From the NCBI RefSeq assembly GCF_016428855.1, contig NZ_JAELTN010000016.1, forward strand, positions 1 through 64,000: DNA of 64,000 bases. The letters run 5' to 3'. The notes beneath the pieces were generated by a model. The model did not search any database, was not told the DNA's origin, and worked only from the letters and a program-made list of their open reading frames with translations. Every line of letters begins with the position of its first letter. Position 1 is the first letter of the stretch. The stretch comes from Pedobacter sp. ASV28. GTDB lineage: Bacteria; Bacteroidota; Bacteroidia; Sphingobacteriales; Sphingobacteriaceae. Shown in pieces: positions 53,528 to 62,514 of this stretch. A program made the position numbers and the translations under genes.

Positions 53528-56500
53528 TTAGAACCCTACAGTTAAGTTTACGCCAAATGTTCTTGTAGATGGAAACTGTGCAATCTCAAAGCCTTTATCA
53601 ATAGAGCCATTGTTTAGTGTCCCAAACTCAGGATCGAAAATTGGCCATGCCGTAATCATAAAAAGATCTCTTCCGTACAAGCCAATTGTAGCCCTTTGTA
53701 AGCCTAAACTTTTGTTCAGTTTTTGCGTGAAAGTATAATCTAACCGCATTTCCCTTAACTTGATAAAGTTGGTACTGAACATACTACCTTCTAAATTCTC
53801 TCTACCGTAATGACGGGTATAGTAAGTCCATATATCTTTAGCAATCACATCATTTGGTCGATAGCTGCCATCTCCATTTTCGATTACACCATTGCCGATA
53901 ATGCCATTATAACGTCCTGGCAATGTATTTTTCAGCTTACCGTGTTCTGCCAACAAGGCATGAGTTAAGGAATAGGCGCTTCCACCGTATTGTCCATCTA
54001 TTAGAATATTTAACCTGAATTGTTTGTATCTGAATTCATTGCCAATGCTTGCTTTCCACTTGGCATTACTGTTACCAAGAAAGATTGGCTCGGTGGTAAG
54101 CACAGGATAACCATCCTGATAAATGACTTGCCCATCTGGAGATCGTTTGTAGCCTGGGCCATAAATAGCACTGATGTTTCCTCCTATTCTTGCTTCAATA
54201 GAGCCTCTACCAGATAGCGTATTTTGTAGCTGTAGTGCAAAAAGACTATCAGTTAATCGTTCTACTTTATTTTCATTTGCAGCAAACGTGGCGAATACTT
54301 TCCAATTTAAACCACGCTTATGCTGTAACAAAGCCCCATTAGCCTGAACCTCAATTCCCCGATTACTTACCAAACCACCATTAACTACGATATTACTGTA
54401 ACCAGATCCTCTATCAAGTGTTGCCGTTAAGATCTGGTCTTTGGTATTTCCTTTATATACAGCTACATCTAAACCTAACCTGTTCTTAAACAAACGAACA
54501 TCGGCTCCAAGTTCATAACTAGTAGTATACTGTGGCTTAAGACCTCCATTTGGTAAAGTAACAGGATTTAACAAACCTCCAGGGTAATTACTTGCCATTA
54601 AATAAGCATAGGTATTTTGATAGGTATTTGTTCCGCCGCTGCCTACACCAGCGTATGAAGCTCTCAGTTTAGCAAAAGAAAAATAGGACGGCAGCTTAAA
54701 CATATCAGAAACTACTGCACTCAAATTAACCGATGGATAAAAAAACGAAACATTATCTGTGGAATTTGGCGTGGCCAATACGCTATTCCAATCGTTGCGG
54801 GCGGTAACATCTAAGAACAAATAACTATTGTAACTAACCGTGGCCAAGCCATAGAAACTATTGATCTTATACTCGCTCTGATAGGGAAGTGCAATTAGCG
54901 CATCTCTACTATTAGCCAATGTAAAAACTTGCGGATACTGCAATGAATTTGCTCTCAGCTCATCTTTATTATATCTATTCTGTAGTCTGCTTCCACCTCC
55001 TGATATAGAGATATTGACTTTTTCATTTAACTTTTTATCGTATTTCAGTAAGAAATCACTATTCATTTCTTGTGCAAAAACACTCATTTTACGAAACATG
55101 CCATACGTAAATTTTTGAGTATCCATAGGGCGTTGTTCCGAACGGTTTTCATAAGAAAGATCCATAGAAGTACGTACCATTAAACTTAGGTCTTTTGTAA
55201 ATTGGTAAGCTGCCTGAATGTTTCCTGTTACCGTATTACGATTCAGTTTATTGAGCATTTCGTTTACAATGAGATAAGGGTTGTCTGGAGAGGTACTAAA
55301 TGGATAACTTTGGTCTAAGCCTTCCAATCCGGGCATCCAATATTCTTTTAGCCAGTCTAGATTACCATTGGGCACCTGCATAATGTTCCAATACATAATG
55401 GTTTGGTTGTTGTAACCCGTAGCAGGCAGGTTATCACTCTTCTTATTAGTGTAATTGATTTTTGCAGCAATCAGTAATTTATCGGTTATTTTTTGGCTAG
55501 CTGACAGTGCTACGGTATTACGATCGTAACCCGTATTTGGAATAATCCAATCGTTACCCACATTAGTTAGCGAAAAACGAACCGATGTTCTTGCAGTACC
55601 ACCGTCAAGTGTTACACTGTTAGTAAAGGTTTTACCCACTTCGAAAAAATCTTTTCTATTATTAGGATAAGAAATCCAAGGCGTACGTTCGGTTGCACCT
55701 TTATGAGTAACTGGATCGTATTGGAAAAATGCCTGTCCATCGAATTTCGGTCCCCATGCCACACTAGAGCTCCTAGTACTTGCGCCATCAGCAGTTGTTC
55801 CCCACGAAAAATGTTTTGCTCCCTCTGTACCCGAACCATATTCGTACTGATAATCTGGCCAACGTGAAATTGCTTCTAATGCTGCGTTAGAATTAAGTGT
55901 AACTCCAATGCCTTTTATTCTGGGCTTGCCCGATTTTGTGGTGATGATAATTGCACCGTTTGCACCGCGTTGACCATATAATGCAGCTGCACCTGGGCCT
56001 TTAAGCACGCTAATCGTTTCTATATCATCTGGATTGATATCACTTAACCCATTTCCAAAATCTACAGGAGAATCTTCTCCTAAATAGGCTGCATTTCCCG
56101 TTCCCGTTGTTCTTCCACTACTATTGTTGATCACCACACCGTCTACTACAATTAGTGCGTCATTATCTCCAGTTAAGTTATTTTCTCCCCTTAATACAAT
56201 TTTATTGGTACCGGTTGGACCAGCCCCAGAGCGTACCAAGTTTAAACCGGCAACTTTGCCAGACAAGGCATCTGTCCAATTATTAGATAACGATTCTGTT
56301 AACTGTTCTCCCTTTATTTGAGTCACCGCATAACCTAGAGCCTTTTCTTCTCGCTTTATACCTAATGCAGTAACCACCACTTCTGTTAATTCTTCCTTTT
56401 GTTCTTTTAAAACTACGTTGATGGTTGTTTTTGTACCTACCACTACTTCCTGGCTGATAAAACCAAGAAAAGAAAATGATAGAACGGTTTTTACATTAGG

Positions 56501-56995
56501 AACTTTAATGGTATACGCACCATCATTTCCAGACATTACTCCGCCAGCAGCTCCTTTTATTTTGATACTTACTCCCTCAATACCTTGACCATTTTCATCA
56601 GTCACTATTCCTTTTATAGGTATATCTTGAAGGGCTTTCGATTTTATAGTTACCGTCTTTCCGTTAATGACATAACTTAAGGGCTGGTTAGCCAGTAACT
56701 TGTCCATGGCCTGTGCAATAGTTGCACTTTTTACAGAGAAAGTAATGGGGCTAGATTTTTTTAGGAGCACTGAACTATATAAGAAATCATATCCGCTCTG
56801 TTCCTGAAGTTTGATAAGGACATCTTCTAGTGTTGCCTCTTTTACAGTGAGGTGAATATTTTGCGCATAAGTACTTGCGCTAACTTGTAAAATAGCAGCG
56901 AATATAAAAACACCTATTAATTTCATGATGCGGACAAGTTTCGAATGAACACGACTGTGTATGCTGCAATTAAATGCAGTATTTTTTTTATACAT
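53528..56995 (-). CDS. SusC/RagA TonB-dependent transporter with STN domain
   Basis: 1155 residues. A long N-terminus holds the signal (MKLIGVFIFAAILQVSASTYAQ). The STN/secretin-TonB domain follows at ~48-115 (IHLTVKEATLEDVLIKLQEQ, through SYVINGKTVTIKSK), the part that talks to FecR. Next are a carboxypeptidase-regulatory-like domain (~130-200, IKGIVTDENGQGIEGVSI), plug (~215-330, VVVTALGIKREEKALGY, LKGPGAAALYGQRGANGAIIITTKSG) and a ~22-strand barrel ending FGVNLTVGF. It imports the ligand of the locus and signals to the sigma/anti-sigma pair. susD follows by 19 bp. Confidence 0.97.
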   Translation of the reverse strand: MYKKNTAFNCSIHSRVHSKLVRIMKLIGVFIFAAILQVSASTYAQNIHLTVKEATLEDVLIKLQEQSGYDFLYSSVLLKKSSPITFSVKSATIAQAMDKLLANQPLSYVINGKTVTIKSKALQDIPIKGIVTDENGQGIEGVSIKIKGAAGGVMSGNDGAYTIKVPNVKTVLSFSFLGFISQEVVVGTKTTINVVLKEQKEELTEVVVTALGIKREEKALGYAVTQIKGEQLTESLSNNWTDALSGKVAGLNLVRSGAGPTGTNKIVLRGENNLTGDNDALIVVDGVVINNSSGRTTGTGNAAYLGEDSPVDFGNGLSDINPDDIETISVLKGPGAAALYGQRGANGAIIITTKSGKPRIKGIGVTLNSNAALEAISRWPDYQYEYGSGTEGAKHFSWGTTADGASTRSSSVAWGPKFDGQAFFQYDPVTHKGATERTPWISYPNNRKDFFEVGKTFTNSVTLDGGTARTSVRFSLTNVGNDWIIPNTGYDRNTVALSASQKITDKLLIAAKINYTNKKSDNLPATGYNNQTIMYWNIMQVPNGNLDWLKEYWMPGLEGLDQSYPFSTSPDNPYLIVNEMLNKLNRNTVTGNIQAAYQFTKDLSLMVRTSMDLSYENRSEQRPMDTQKFTYGMFRKMSVFAQEMNSDFLLKYDKKLNEKVNISISGGGSRLQNRYNKDELRANSLQYPQVFTLANSRDALIALPYQSEYKINSFYGLATVSYNSYLFLDVTARNDWNSVLATPNSTDNVSFFYPSVNLSAVVSDMFKLPSYFSFAKLRASYAGVGSGGTNTYQNTYAYLMASNYPGGLLNPVTLPNGGLKPQYTTSYELGADVRLFKNRLGLDVAVYKGNTKDQILTATLDRGSGYSNIVVNGGLVSNRGIEVQANGALLQHKRGLNWKVFATFAANENKVERLTDSLFALQLQNTLSGRGSIEARIGGNISAIYGPGYKRSPDGQVIYQDGYPVLTTEPIFLGNSNAKWKASIGNEFRYKQFRLNILIDGQYGGSAYSLTHALLAEHGKLKNTLPGRYNGIIGNGVIENGDGSYRPNDVIAKDIWTYYTRHYGRENLEGSMFSTNFIKLREMRLDYTFTQKLNKSLGLQRATIGLYGRDLFMITAWPIFDPEFGTLNNGSIDKGFEIAQFPSTRTFGVNLTVGF

Positions 56996-57057
56996 TTGAA
57001 TTGTTAGGTTTAATTTCCGATTGATTGCATGATTAATTCGATTGACCCTGACTTATG

Positions 57058-57090
57058 CCCGGATACGGTGCGAACGTCTCCGGGTTTTTT
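57058..57090 (+). terminator. Hairpin with T tract, antisense orientation
   Basis: CCCGGA (57058-57063) pairs with TCCGGG (57079-57084), extended by ACG/CGT after one mismatch, and is followed by TTTTTT on the + strand. No rightward gene ends here; it lies in the 118-bp gap between the leftward fecR and susC genes. It would stop antisense transcription coming from susC; on the minus strand the same hairpin has no T tract and may instead act on susC mRNA. Confidence 0.55.
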
Positions 57091-57113
57091 ATTTCAGGCA
57101 ATCATTATGAGGC

Positions 57114-58271
57114 TTAGTCCATAACAATTACCCTCCTTTCTTCCATGGAAATACCTTCTACTATTTTAAATTTCACAAGTCCCGTTAACTCTAAACCGTT
57201 GAGCAGTTCTTCCAATTTTTTGGACTTAGAATAAATTCCACCAAATAATTTATCGGTAACATTTCCTTCATAAAATACCTGAACATTGTACCATCTTGAG
57301 ATCTGTTTCATTACCTCCACAATGCTGTTTTCTTTAAAAAGGAAATAACCATTTTTCCAGGCCAGTGCTTGTTGCGTATTTACCTCTTTCAAGCTGATAT
57401 CTGCTGAACCATTAGAGACAATAGCCTGATAACCTGGTTTCAATATTTTTTTATTTCCCCAATGAGATAATCGGACAGAACCTTCTAAGAGTGTAGTTTT
57501 TACCTCTTCATCATTTGCATAAGCCGAAATATTAAAATGAGTACCTAAAACTTCTACCTCTGTATTTGTTGTTTTCACTTTAAAAGGCATTTTTTCGTTC
57601 TTGGCAACTTCAAAATAAGCTTCTCCTGTTAGTTCTACTTTTCGTTCTGAACCACTAAAACTAGCTGGGTAACTCAAAGAAGATGCTGCATTTAGCCATA
57701 CTCTCGTGCCATCGGCAAGGGTAATTTTATAGGTAGCACCTCGGGGGATAGCGATTTTATTTAATAGATTGGAATTCCCTAGCAATTGTTTTGAGGTATT
57801 ATAGGATAGCTCTCCTCCCTTAATCTTTCTGATTTCCGTACCACTTTCTTCAGTTAACAAACCATTTCCAGTTTCATCTAACGGAATAATAGAACCATCA
57901 GATAAAGTAAGTACCGCAGTAGAAGAATCTATCCTTGCAAATGACACTGAATCGTCAGTGATTACTGGCTCATTTTTAACGGTTAATTGAGATTTTTGAT
58001 CATCGATGAACAGAAACATTCCAATGGTCAGCAGAATTACCGCTGCGGCAGCATATTTATACCACGATTTGTAAATAGCAAATCTCTTAGGCTGGATACG
58101 CTGTTGTATTTGGCTTTTTATTGCTGCCTTTAACAAATCGTCTCCTACCTCATCTTTAGATTCTAGTAGTTGAAAATCATCCTGATAATCGAAGAGTTGC
58201 TTTACCTCTTCGGCATTACATTTCCCTTCAAGATACTTCTGGTATAACTTAATATAATCTTCTGAAGTCAT
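57114..58271 (-). CDS. FecR-family anti-sigma factor
   Basis: 385 residues. The cytoplasmic N-terminus (~1-70, MTSEDYIKLYQKYLEGKCNAEE) binds sigma, one membrane helix lies at ~72-90 (AAAAVILLTIGMFLFID), and the periplasmic FecR domain has IAIPRGATYKITLADGTRVWLNAASSLSYP, GEAYFEVAKNEKMPFKVKT and a C-terminal DUF4974 STN-like fold (NSIVEVMKQISRWYNVQVFY). It holds the ECF sigma inactive until SusC passes a ligand signal through its STN domain. Its gene diverges from the sigma gene by 204 bp, whereas the two are usually in tandem. Confidence 0.95.
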   Translation of the reverse strand: MTSEDYIKLYQKYLEGKCNAEEVKQLFDYQDDFQLLESKDEVGDDLLKAAIKSQIQQRIQPKRFAIYKSWYKYAAAAVILLTIGMFLFIDDQKSQLTVKNEPVITDDSVSFARIDSSTAVLTLSDGSIIPLDETGNGLLTEESGTEIRKIKGGELSYNTSKQLLGNSNLLNKIAIPRGATYKITLADGTRVWLNAASSLSYPASFSGSERKVELTGEAYFEVAKNEKMPFKVKTTNTEVEVLGTHFNISAYANDEEVKTTLLEGSVRLSHWGNKKILKPGYQAIVSNGSADISLKEVNTQQALAWKNGYFLFKENSIVEVMKQISRWYNVQVFYEGNVTDKLFGGIYSKSKKLEELLNGLELTGLVKFKIVEGISMEERRVIVMD

Positions 58272-58390
58272 TTATACTTGGTCTTTATGATAAAGAGAGA
58301 TCTGCTAAGGCTTAACACACATAGCAAAATCATTTTTTTTTAAAAACAGCAACTTCACTTTGACTTCACATCTATTTAACACCTTGCGCA

Positions 58391-58398
58391 TACATTTG
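58391..58398 (+). promoter_or_regulatory. Sigma gene -7 element
   Basis: TACATTTG fits TAnnTTTG in the 204-bp divergent gap between fecR and the sigma gene. The leader to the ATG at 58476 would be about 70 bases. A TTTG at 58359-58362 is too far for a standard -33 spacing. Confidence 0.35.
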
Positions 58399-58475
58399 CG
58401 GAGCAAGCACAATATTTGATTATATGCAACAAATAACTATTTTTATCACAACAACCTAATATAACTGTCCTGAGA

Positions 58476-59072
58476 ATGCCTGAACACCAACAAAGTGATG
58501 AGATTTTGTGGGTAGCTATTCAAAATAGCGACTATAAGGCATTTTATATCCTATTTAACCGTTACTGGAAGAAAATTTATCAAACTGTCTTTCATTATGT
58601 TAATGACAAAGAGGTTGCTGAAAGAGTAGTACAAGATGTATTTGTTGTACTGTGGGAGAGACGTCAGCATTTAAACATAGTAAAATTTGCCAGCTATATC
58701 CATGTAACTGCCAGATACCATGTTTTTAACGAATTAAAGGCTAAGAAAAAATCGAAAATTGAATACGTTGAAGATTATCAATTGCTAGACGACGCTTCAA
58801 CCAGCAATACGGGGGAACTGAAATTAAGATACCTCGATTTTGAAAATCAGGTAGAAAATTATTTAGCACCCTTACCCAAAAGATGTAAAGAGATTTTTTG
58901 GTTAAGCAGAATTAAAAATCTTTCTAATGATGAAATTGCAGAGAAATTTGGGATATCTAAGCGCTCAGTGGAGAACCAAATCACCATTGCGCAAAAGTAC
59001 ATTAGAACATCTAAATTCGATATTACTTCTGCAACGTTTACCTTACTCTTGCTAACTTCTGCTATCTCATAA
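58476..59072 (+). CDS. ECF RNA polymerase sigma factor
   Basis: 198 residues. Region 2 is at ~20-90 (YKAFYILFNRYWKKIYQTV, AERVVQDVFVVLWERRQHL) and region 4 at ~125-185 (PKRCKEIFWLSRIKNLSNDEIAEKFGISKRSVENQI, with a helix-turn-helix). It is the Bacteroidota FecI-like type that pairs with the FecR encoded divergently, and it is expected to drive the susC-led operon. The hydrophobic tail ATFTLLLLTSAIS is longer than in E. coli FecI and common in these sigma factors. Confidence 0.95.
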   Translation: MPEHQQSDEILWVAIQNSDYKAFYILFNRYWKKIYQTVFHYVNDKEVAERVVQDVFVVLWERRQHLNIVKFASYIHVTARYHVFNELKAKKKSKIEYVEDYQLLDDASTSNTGELKLRYLDFENQVENYLAPLPKRCKEIFWLSRIKNLSNDEIAEKFGISKRSVENQITIAQKYIRTSKFDITSATFTLLLLTSAIS

Positions 59073-59083
59073 AATGAGGAGAT

Positions 59084-60538
59084 CTAATCTCCCCATTTCC
59101 ATTCACCTGCTATTTTTAACGGCTCTTTTAATTTTTGACTTTCTAAAAATACTTTCAAATCTGCATCTGAAAATCTGTTCACTGGAATTGTAGGCGTATT
59201 TGCCAAAGCATAAGTAAGCATGGCCGAATAACGTACGGTATTTTTCATCCCCTGTTCATCTACCAAATGAAACCCATCGCCATCGGAGTGGTAGAACGGC
59301 CCAGCGTTATTTGGCAATTTACCACCTGCTCCCCCACCGGTTGGAATACCCTCTAACATAAATGGCTGATGATCGCTGTGTAAGCCTGCTCCGGCATTAA
59401 AGAGGTTTTTAAACCCAGTGTCCAGCTTAACAATTTCTGTTCCCCAGCTTTTAAATAATGGTTCCATTTCTTTTCTAGTGGTAGAAAAACCTTTCGGATC
59501 ATTGGTCATGTCATAATTTAGCATAAAACGCACCCTATCCAATGTTTTATCTTTTAAACCTTGCGCAACATAAGCCTTAGAACCTAACAAGCCTTGTTCT
59601 TCGCCCATAAATAGCACAAATTCTACTGTTCTTTTCGTTTTTAAATTCAACTTTTTAAAAGTCCTGGCCATATCAATAATAGAGAATGAACCGATTCCAT
59701 TATCGATAGCTCCAGTGGCCAGGTCCCAGCTGTCCAGGTGTCCCCCTACCACAATTTTTTCATTGGGCCAATCTGTTCCTTTTAAAGTAGCAATTACGTT
59801 TTTGGCCCTGATCATGCCCGAAAAATTGGTCATTTCTACATGGGCATATTGCGGACTGGCCTTCATTTTTTCTTTTAGGTTCATCCCATCCTCCAAACCT
59901 ATACAAACTGCAGGTATTGGAATAAGCTTACCCGTAACCGATGCGGTACCGGTAAGTAAAACACCACCTTCAACCTTGTTAACGATCACCACGCCAATGG
60001 CTCCATACTTAGTGGCTATAGCTGTTTTTTCTGAGCGATGTAAGGAGGGTGTACCTTTTGGCGAACCTGGCAATACACCTAGATAAATCAGGGCAATTTT
60101 ACCTTTAACCTTGTCCTTCAGTGGCTGATAATCTGCTTCCAATCCATTACCAACATCTATAAGTTCGGCAGTAACATTGGCTTTGACCGGAGAATGGGCC
60201 AGAGTAACTGCCTTGACAGCAGCAAGTTTCCCTTTATCAGCACCAATTTTTACCGATAGGGTTTTTCTATCCCAGCTTTCTACTTCAAATGGCTGGTACT
60301 TCACCTCAAAACCATAAGATTTGAGCAGGTTATAAGCAAATTCTTCGGCTTTTGCTCCATTGGCAGACCCTGTTAAACGATGCCCAATTATTTCGGTAGC
60401 CTCCTTTAGGTTTTGGTAGGCTTGGGAATGGGACTGGACTTCAGTGTTGATCTGATTAAAAACAGTCGAAAAATTATCTTGCGATTTCGCCTTGAGAAAA
60501 AGACCTACAAGACCGGCAAAAAGGATGAGTTTCTTCAT
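59084..60538 (-). CDS. M28 peptidase with PA domain (PGCP-like)
   Basis: 484 residues, signal peptide MKKLILFAGLVGLFLKAKS. The PA insert lies at ~130-255 (KVKGKIALIYLGVLPG, IPIPAVCIGLEDG), and the M28 zinc domain has GGHLDSWDLATGAIDNGIGSFSIIDMA, LFMGEEQGLLGSKAY, MLNYDMTNDPKG and HSDHQPFMLEGIPT. This is the carboxypeptidase Q-type arrangement; it should hydrolyse dipeptides in the periplasm. It ends 11 bp from the converging sigma gene, and is not part of the PUL. Confidence 0.92.
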   Translation of the reverse strand: MKKLILFAGLVGLFLKAKSQDNFSTVFNQINTEVQSHSQAYQNLKEATEIIGHRLTGSANGAKAEEFAYNLLKSYGFEVKYQPFEVESWDRKTLSVKIGADKGKLAAVKAVTLAHSPVKANVTAELIDVGNGLEADYQPLKDKVKGKIALIYLGVLPGSPKGTPSLHRSEKTAIATKYGAIGVVIVNKVEGGVLLTGTASVTGKLIPIPAVCIGLEDGMNLKEKMKASPQYAHVEMTNFSGMIRAKNVIATLKGTDWPNEKIVVGGHLDSWDLATGAIDNGIGSFSIIDMARTFKKLNLKTKRTVEFVLFMGEEQGLLGSKAYVAQGLKDKTLDRVRFMLNYDMTNDPKGFSTTRKEMEPLFKSWGTEIVKLDTGFKNLFNAGAGLHSDHQPFMLEGIPTGGGAGGKLPNNAGPFYHSDGDGFHLVDEQGMKNTVRYSAMLTYALANTPTIPVNRFSDADLKVFLESQKLKEPLKIAGEWKWGD

Positions 60539-60684
60539 TTAATGATTAGATTTAGCTTAGTAAGAATGAAATTAGCATTTTATCACTACAACTAATGTCT
60601 ATAGTTTAAATTTTACAATAATGATTCTTTCCCTACAGGGAGAGATTAGATGATTATCCCTTTATTGAGGGCGGATAAGAGAAC

Positions 60685-61014
60685 TCATGCAGAGCCTGCT
60701 TTCAAATTAGAAATTTTAGTTTTCATAATTTTCATCCATATTAATTGCAGAGTCACTACAAATAAAAGAAATCCTATACTTAATACACCGAAGAAAATGG
60801 CAGCTATCTGGGGCATTCCACATTTAGGATCTACCTCAGTTACTTCATATTTTACGAATTGGGGTAAAATGAATACAACGAAAAATAGAAAAATGAAATT
60901 AGCCAAAGCCAACCAACCAAAAGGAATTTCAACTTTTTTTGCCATAGTTAAACCTCCGACAAGTAGCTGAATTAAAATCGGCAATAAAAACAAAATACGA
61001 GCATAAAGAAACAT
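60685..61014 (-). CDS. Small four-helix membrane protein, unknown
   Basis: 109 residues from ATG 61014, with hydrophobic segments at ~2-24, ~35-58, ~73-100. It has IPFGWLALANFIFLFF and a Cys in EVDPKCGMPQIAAIFFG. I do not recognise it. The frame remains open to 61167, but that extension runs straight through a dispersed inverted repeat (61042-61112), which would put repeat-encoded sequence (RKARNDESRKHVIARRNDVA) at the N-terminus; the shorter start is therefore preferred. It lies 118 bp downstream of the DUF4349 gene, same strand. Confidence 0.65.
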   Translation of the reverse strand: MFLYARILFLLPILIQLLVGGLTMAKKVEIPFGWLALANFIFLFFVVFILPQFVKYEVTEVDPKCGMPQIAAIFFGVLSIGFLLFVVTLQLIWMKIMKTKISNLKAGSA

Positions 61015-61041
61015 AACATGAAAACCATTAACGAGTATAAG

Positions 61042-61112
61042 GATTGCTACGTCGTTTCTCCTCGCAATGACGTGTTTTCGGCTTTCATCATTGCGAGCTT
61101 TGCGAAGCAATC
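61042..61112. repeat. Inverted pair of dispersed CATTGCGAG repeats
   Basis: Left arm 61042-61072 is the complement of CGTCATTGCGAGGAGAAACG...GTAGCAATC; right arm 61088-61112 reads TCATTGCGAG...GCGAAGCAATC. They face each other across 15 bases. This CATTGCGAG...AAGCAATC phrase is a widespread intergenic repeat in Sphingobacteriaceae and related bacteria. Here it separates the DUF4349 gene and the small membrane protein gene. Confidence 0.75.
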
Positions 61113-61132
61113 TTTCTAAAAAAGGCAAATAT

Positions 61133-62008
61133 CTAACTACTCGGCGGAGGTAAAAATGCCCTAGCACTGTGCTTTTTTGTATAATACCTGATCACAAAAT
61201 AAGCGACCAAACCTGCAACAAAAAACATCCATAACCGAGCTAAAAAGAGCACAAGTTCTTTAAAGTACATCCAACCATCGGCTAAATTTAACGCCAGTCG
61301 TCTGAAGAATGGCGGTTTATAATCATATATATTATCATTGCCAACAATTAAGGTCTTGATGGTATTATCCTGATAAAAACTTAATGTAATGGTACTATAC
61401 TTAACCTGCTTGTCTATGCCGATATTTTCTATTTTTTTATCAACGTAATCGTCTTTGAGATCAAGTGAGCTTTCTACATTAGCACTTTTCTTGGTACTCA
61501 CCTTTTTGATCTGGGCGATTGCTTCCCGTCTATTTTCCGACTTGAGCTTGTTTTCCAAATAGGCTAAGCTCCTATCTCGCATCTTAAATGACTGACGATC
61601 TACAAAGACTGCCATGCCAGCAATTTGGTTGGTAAAATCATCTAACTTTTCTGAAGGAATTCTTGCGGTCAGATAGCCTTCTTTTCGGTAAGCCGTAATT
61701 TCCTTTAGGGAATCGGTACTGAACTTGGCCTTTTCTGTATTTTGTATGGTACTGTTAATCGAAAACTCCATTACCACACCACCTTCTTTTTTGATGATAC
61801 TGCTCAGATCTTCTTTAGTACGCTGCACATCCTTGACCCTAAACTGCATATCGGCTGTTTTGATCATCTTTTCAACTGCCTGTTCATTGGCAAGGGTATC
61901 TGTTATTATTTCTGTGCTAGCGTAATCTGCAGCCTCTGATTTACGTTCAGCATTGCAGCCAACAAATACAGTTGTGGCCAATGCAATCATGGCAAAGTAT
62001 TTTTTCAT
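61133..62008 (-). CDS. DUF4349-family lipoprotein
   Basis: 291 residues. Lipobox ATTVFVGC (Cys18). The DUF4349 body (~45-235) has MIKTADMQFRVKDVQRTKEDL, GYLTARIPSEKLDDF and a long coiled coil (~145-195, LAYLENKLKSENRREAIAQIKK). One C-terminal membrane helix (~255-275, LARLWMFFVAGLVAYFVIRYY) follows. The family is a predicted membrane-anchored envelope protein of unknown function. The last ~12 residues end in LPPPSS. Confidence 0.9.
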   Translation of the reverse strand: MKKYFAMIALATTVFVGCNAERKSEAADYASTEIITDTLANEQAVEKMIKTADMQFRVKDVQRTKEDLSSIIKKEGGVVMEFSINSTIQNTEKAKFSTDSLKEITAYRKEGYLTARIPSEKLDDFTNQIAGMAVFVDRQSFKMRDRSLAYLENKLKSENRREAIAQIKKVSTKKSANVESSLDLKDDYVDKKIENIGIDKQVKYSTITLSFYQDNTIKTLIVGNDNIYDYKPPFFRRLALNLADGWMYFKELVLFLARLWMFFVAGLVAYFVIRYYTKKHSARAFLPPPSS

Positions 62009-62180
62009 CTCTTTGTTTTATTTTGCTTTTAGGTGTTAAGTATCAACTTATCCTACCAACAAAATTGTCTTAAGCATGCTATTCCTTAAGGATAAAACAA
62101 TTTGATTAGAGGTTTTATGCTTAATGCTAGAAATGGTTTAAGGTAACCCATTTTCTATGGTGCAAAAATGCGATAAAAAT

Positions 62181-62217
62181 AAAAATCCCCTCAAGGATAT
62201 GCCATGAGGGGATTTTT
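62181..62217. terminator. Strong bidirectional terminator
   Basis: A perfect 13-bp stem AAAAATCCCCTCA/TGAGGGGATTTTT (62181-62193, 62205-62217) with an 11-base loop. It lies just downstream of the 62238-62450 gene. The 229-bp gap to the DUF4349 start shows nothing else. Confidence 0.9.
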
Positions 62218-62237
62218 GATGATATAATTTTATTAAA

Positions 62238-62450
62238 TTATTTTGCGTTCAGAATTTTGAATACGCCTTTGCAGGAAACAACAGTTCCTACTGCAAGAAT
62301 TGCCCAAGACGCTAGCGAAAGCCAAAGTGCATCAAAAGCAAAACGTAAGAAAACACCAATAACGCTGATGATCACACCAACTAAAATTGTCATATAGATA
62401 GACGATTGATTTGCAGTCTCAATGCTTTGTTCTCTTTCTTTAGCATCCAT
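62238..62450 (-). CDS. Small two-helix membrane protein
   Basis: 70 residues. After a charged start (MDAKEREQSIETANQSS) two hydrophobic helices (~19-40, ~44-64) end in GVFKILNAK. Both flanking signals support it as a real gene: a -7 element upstream and a strong terminator 21 bp past the stop. Function unknown. Confidence 0.75.
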   Translation of the reverse strand: MDAKEREQSIETANQSSIYMTILVGVIISVIGVFLRFAFDALWLSLASWAILAVGTVVSCKGVFKILNAK

Positions 62451-62478
62451 GATTTATTCGTTTTAATTTTGTTCGCTG

Positions 62479-62486
62479 CAAAAATA
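62479..62486 (-). promoter_or_regulatory. -7 element for the 70-residue protein gene
   Basis: TATTTTTG on the minus strand fits TAnnTTTG, leaving a leader of about 20 bases to the ATG at 62450. Confidence 0.4.
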
Positions 62487-62514
62487 ACATTTCTACAATA
62501 AAAAATATGATAAA

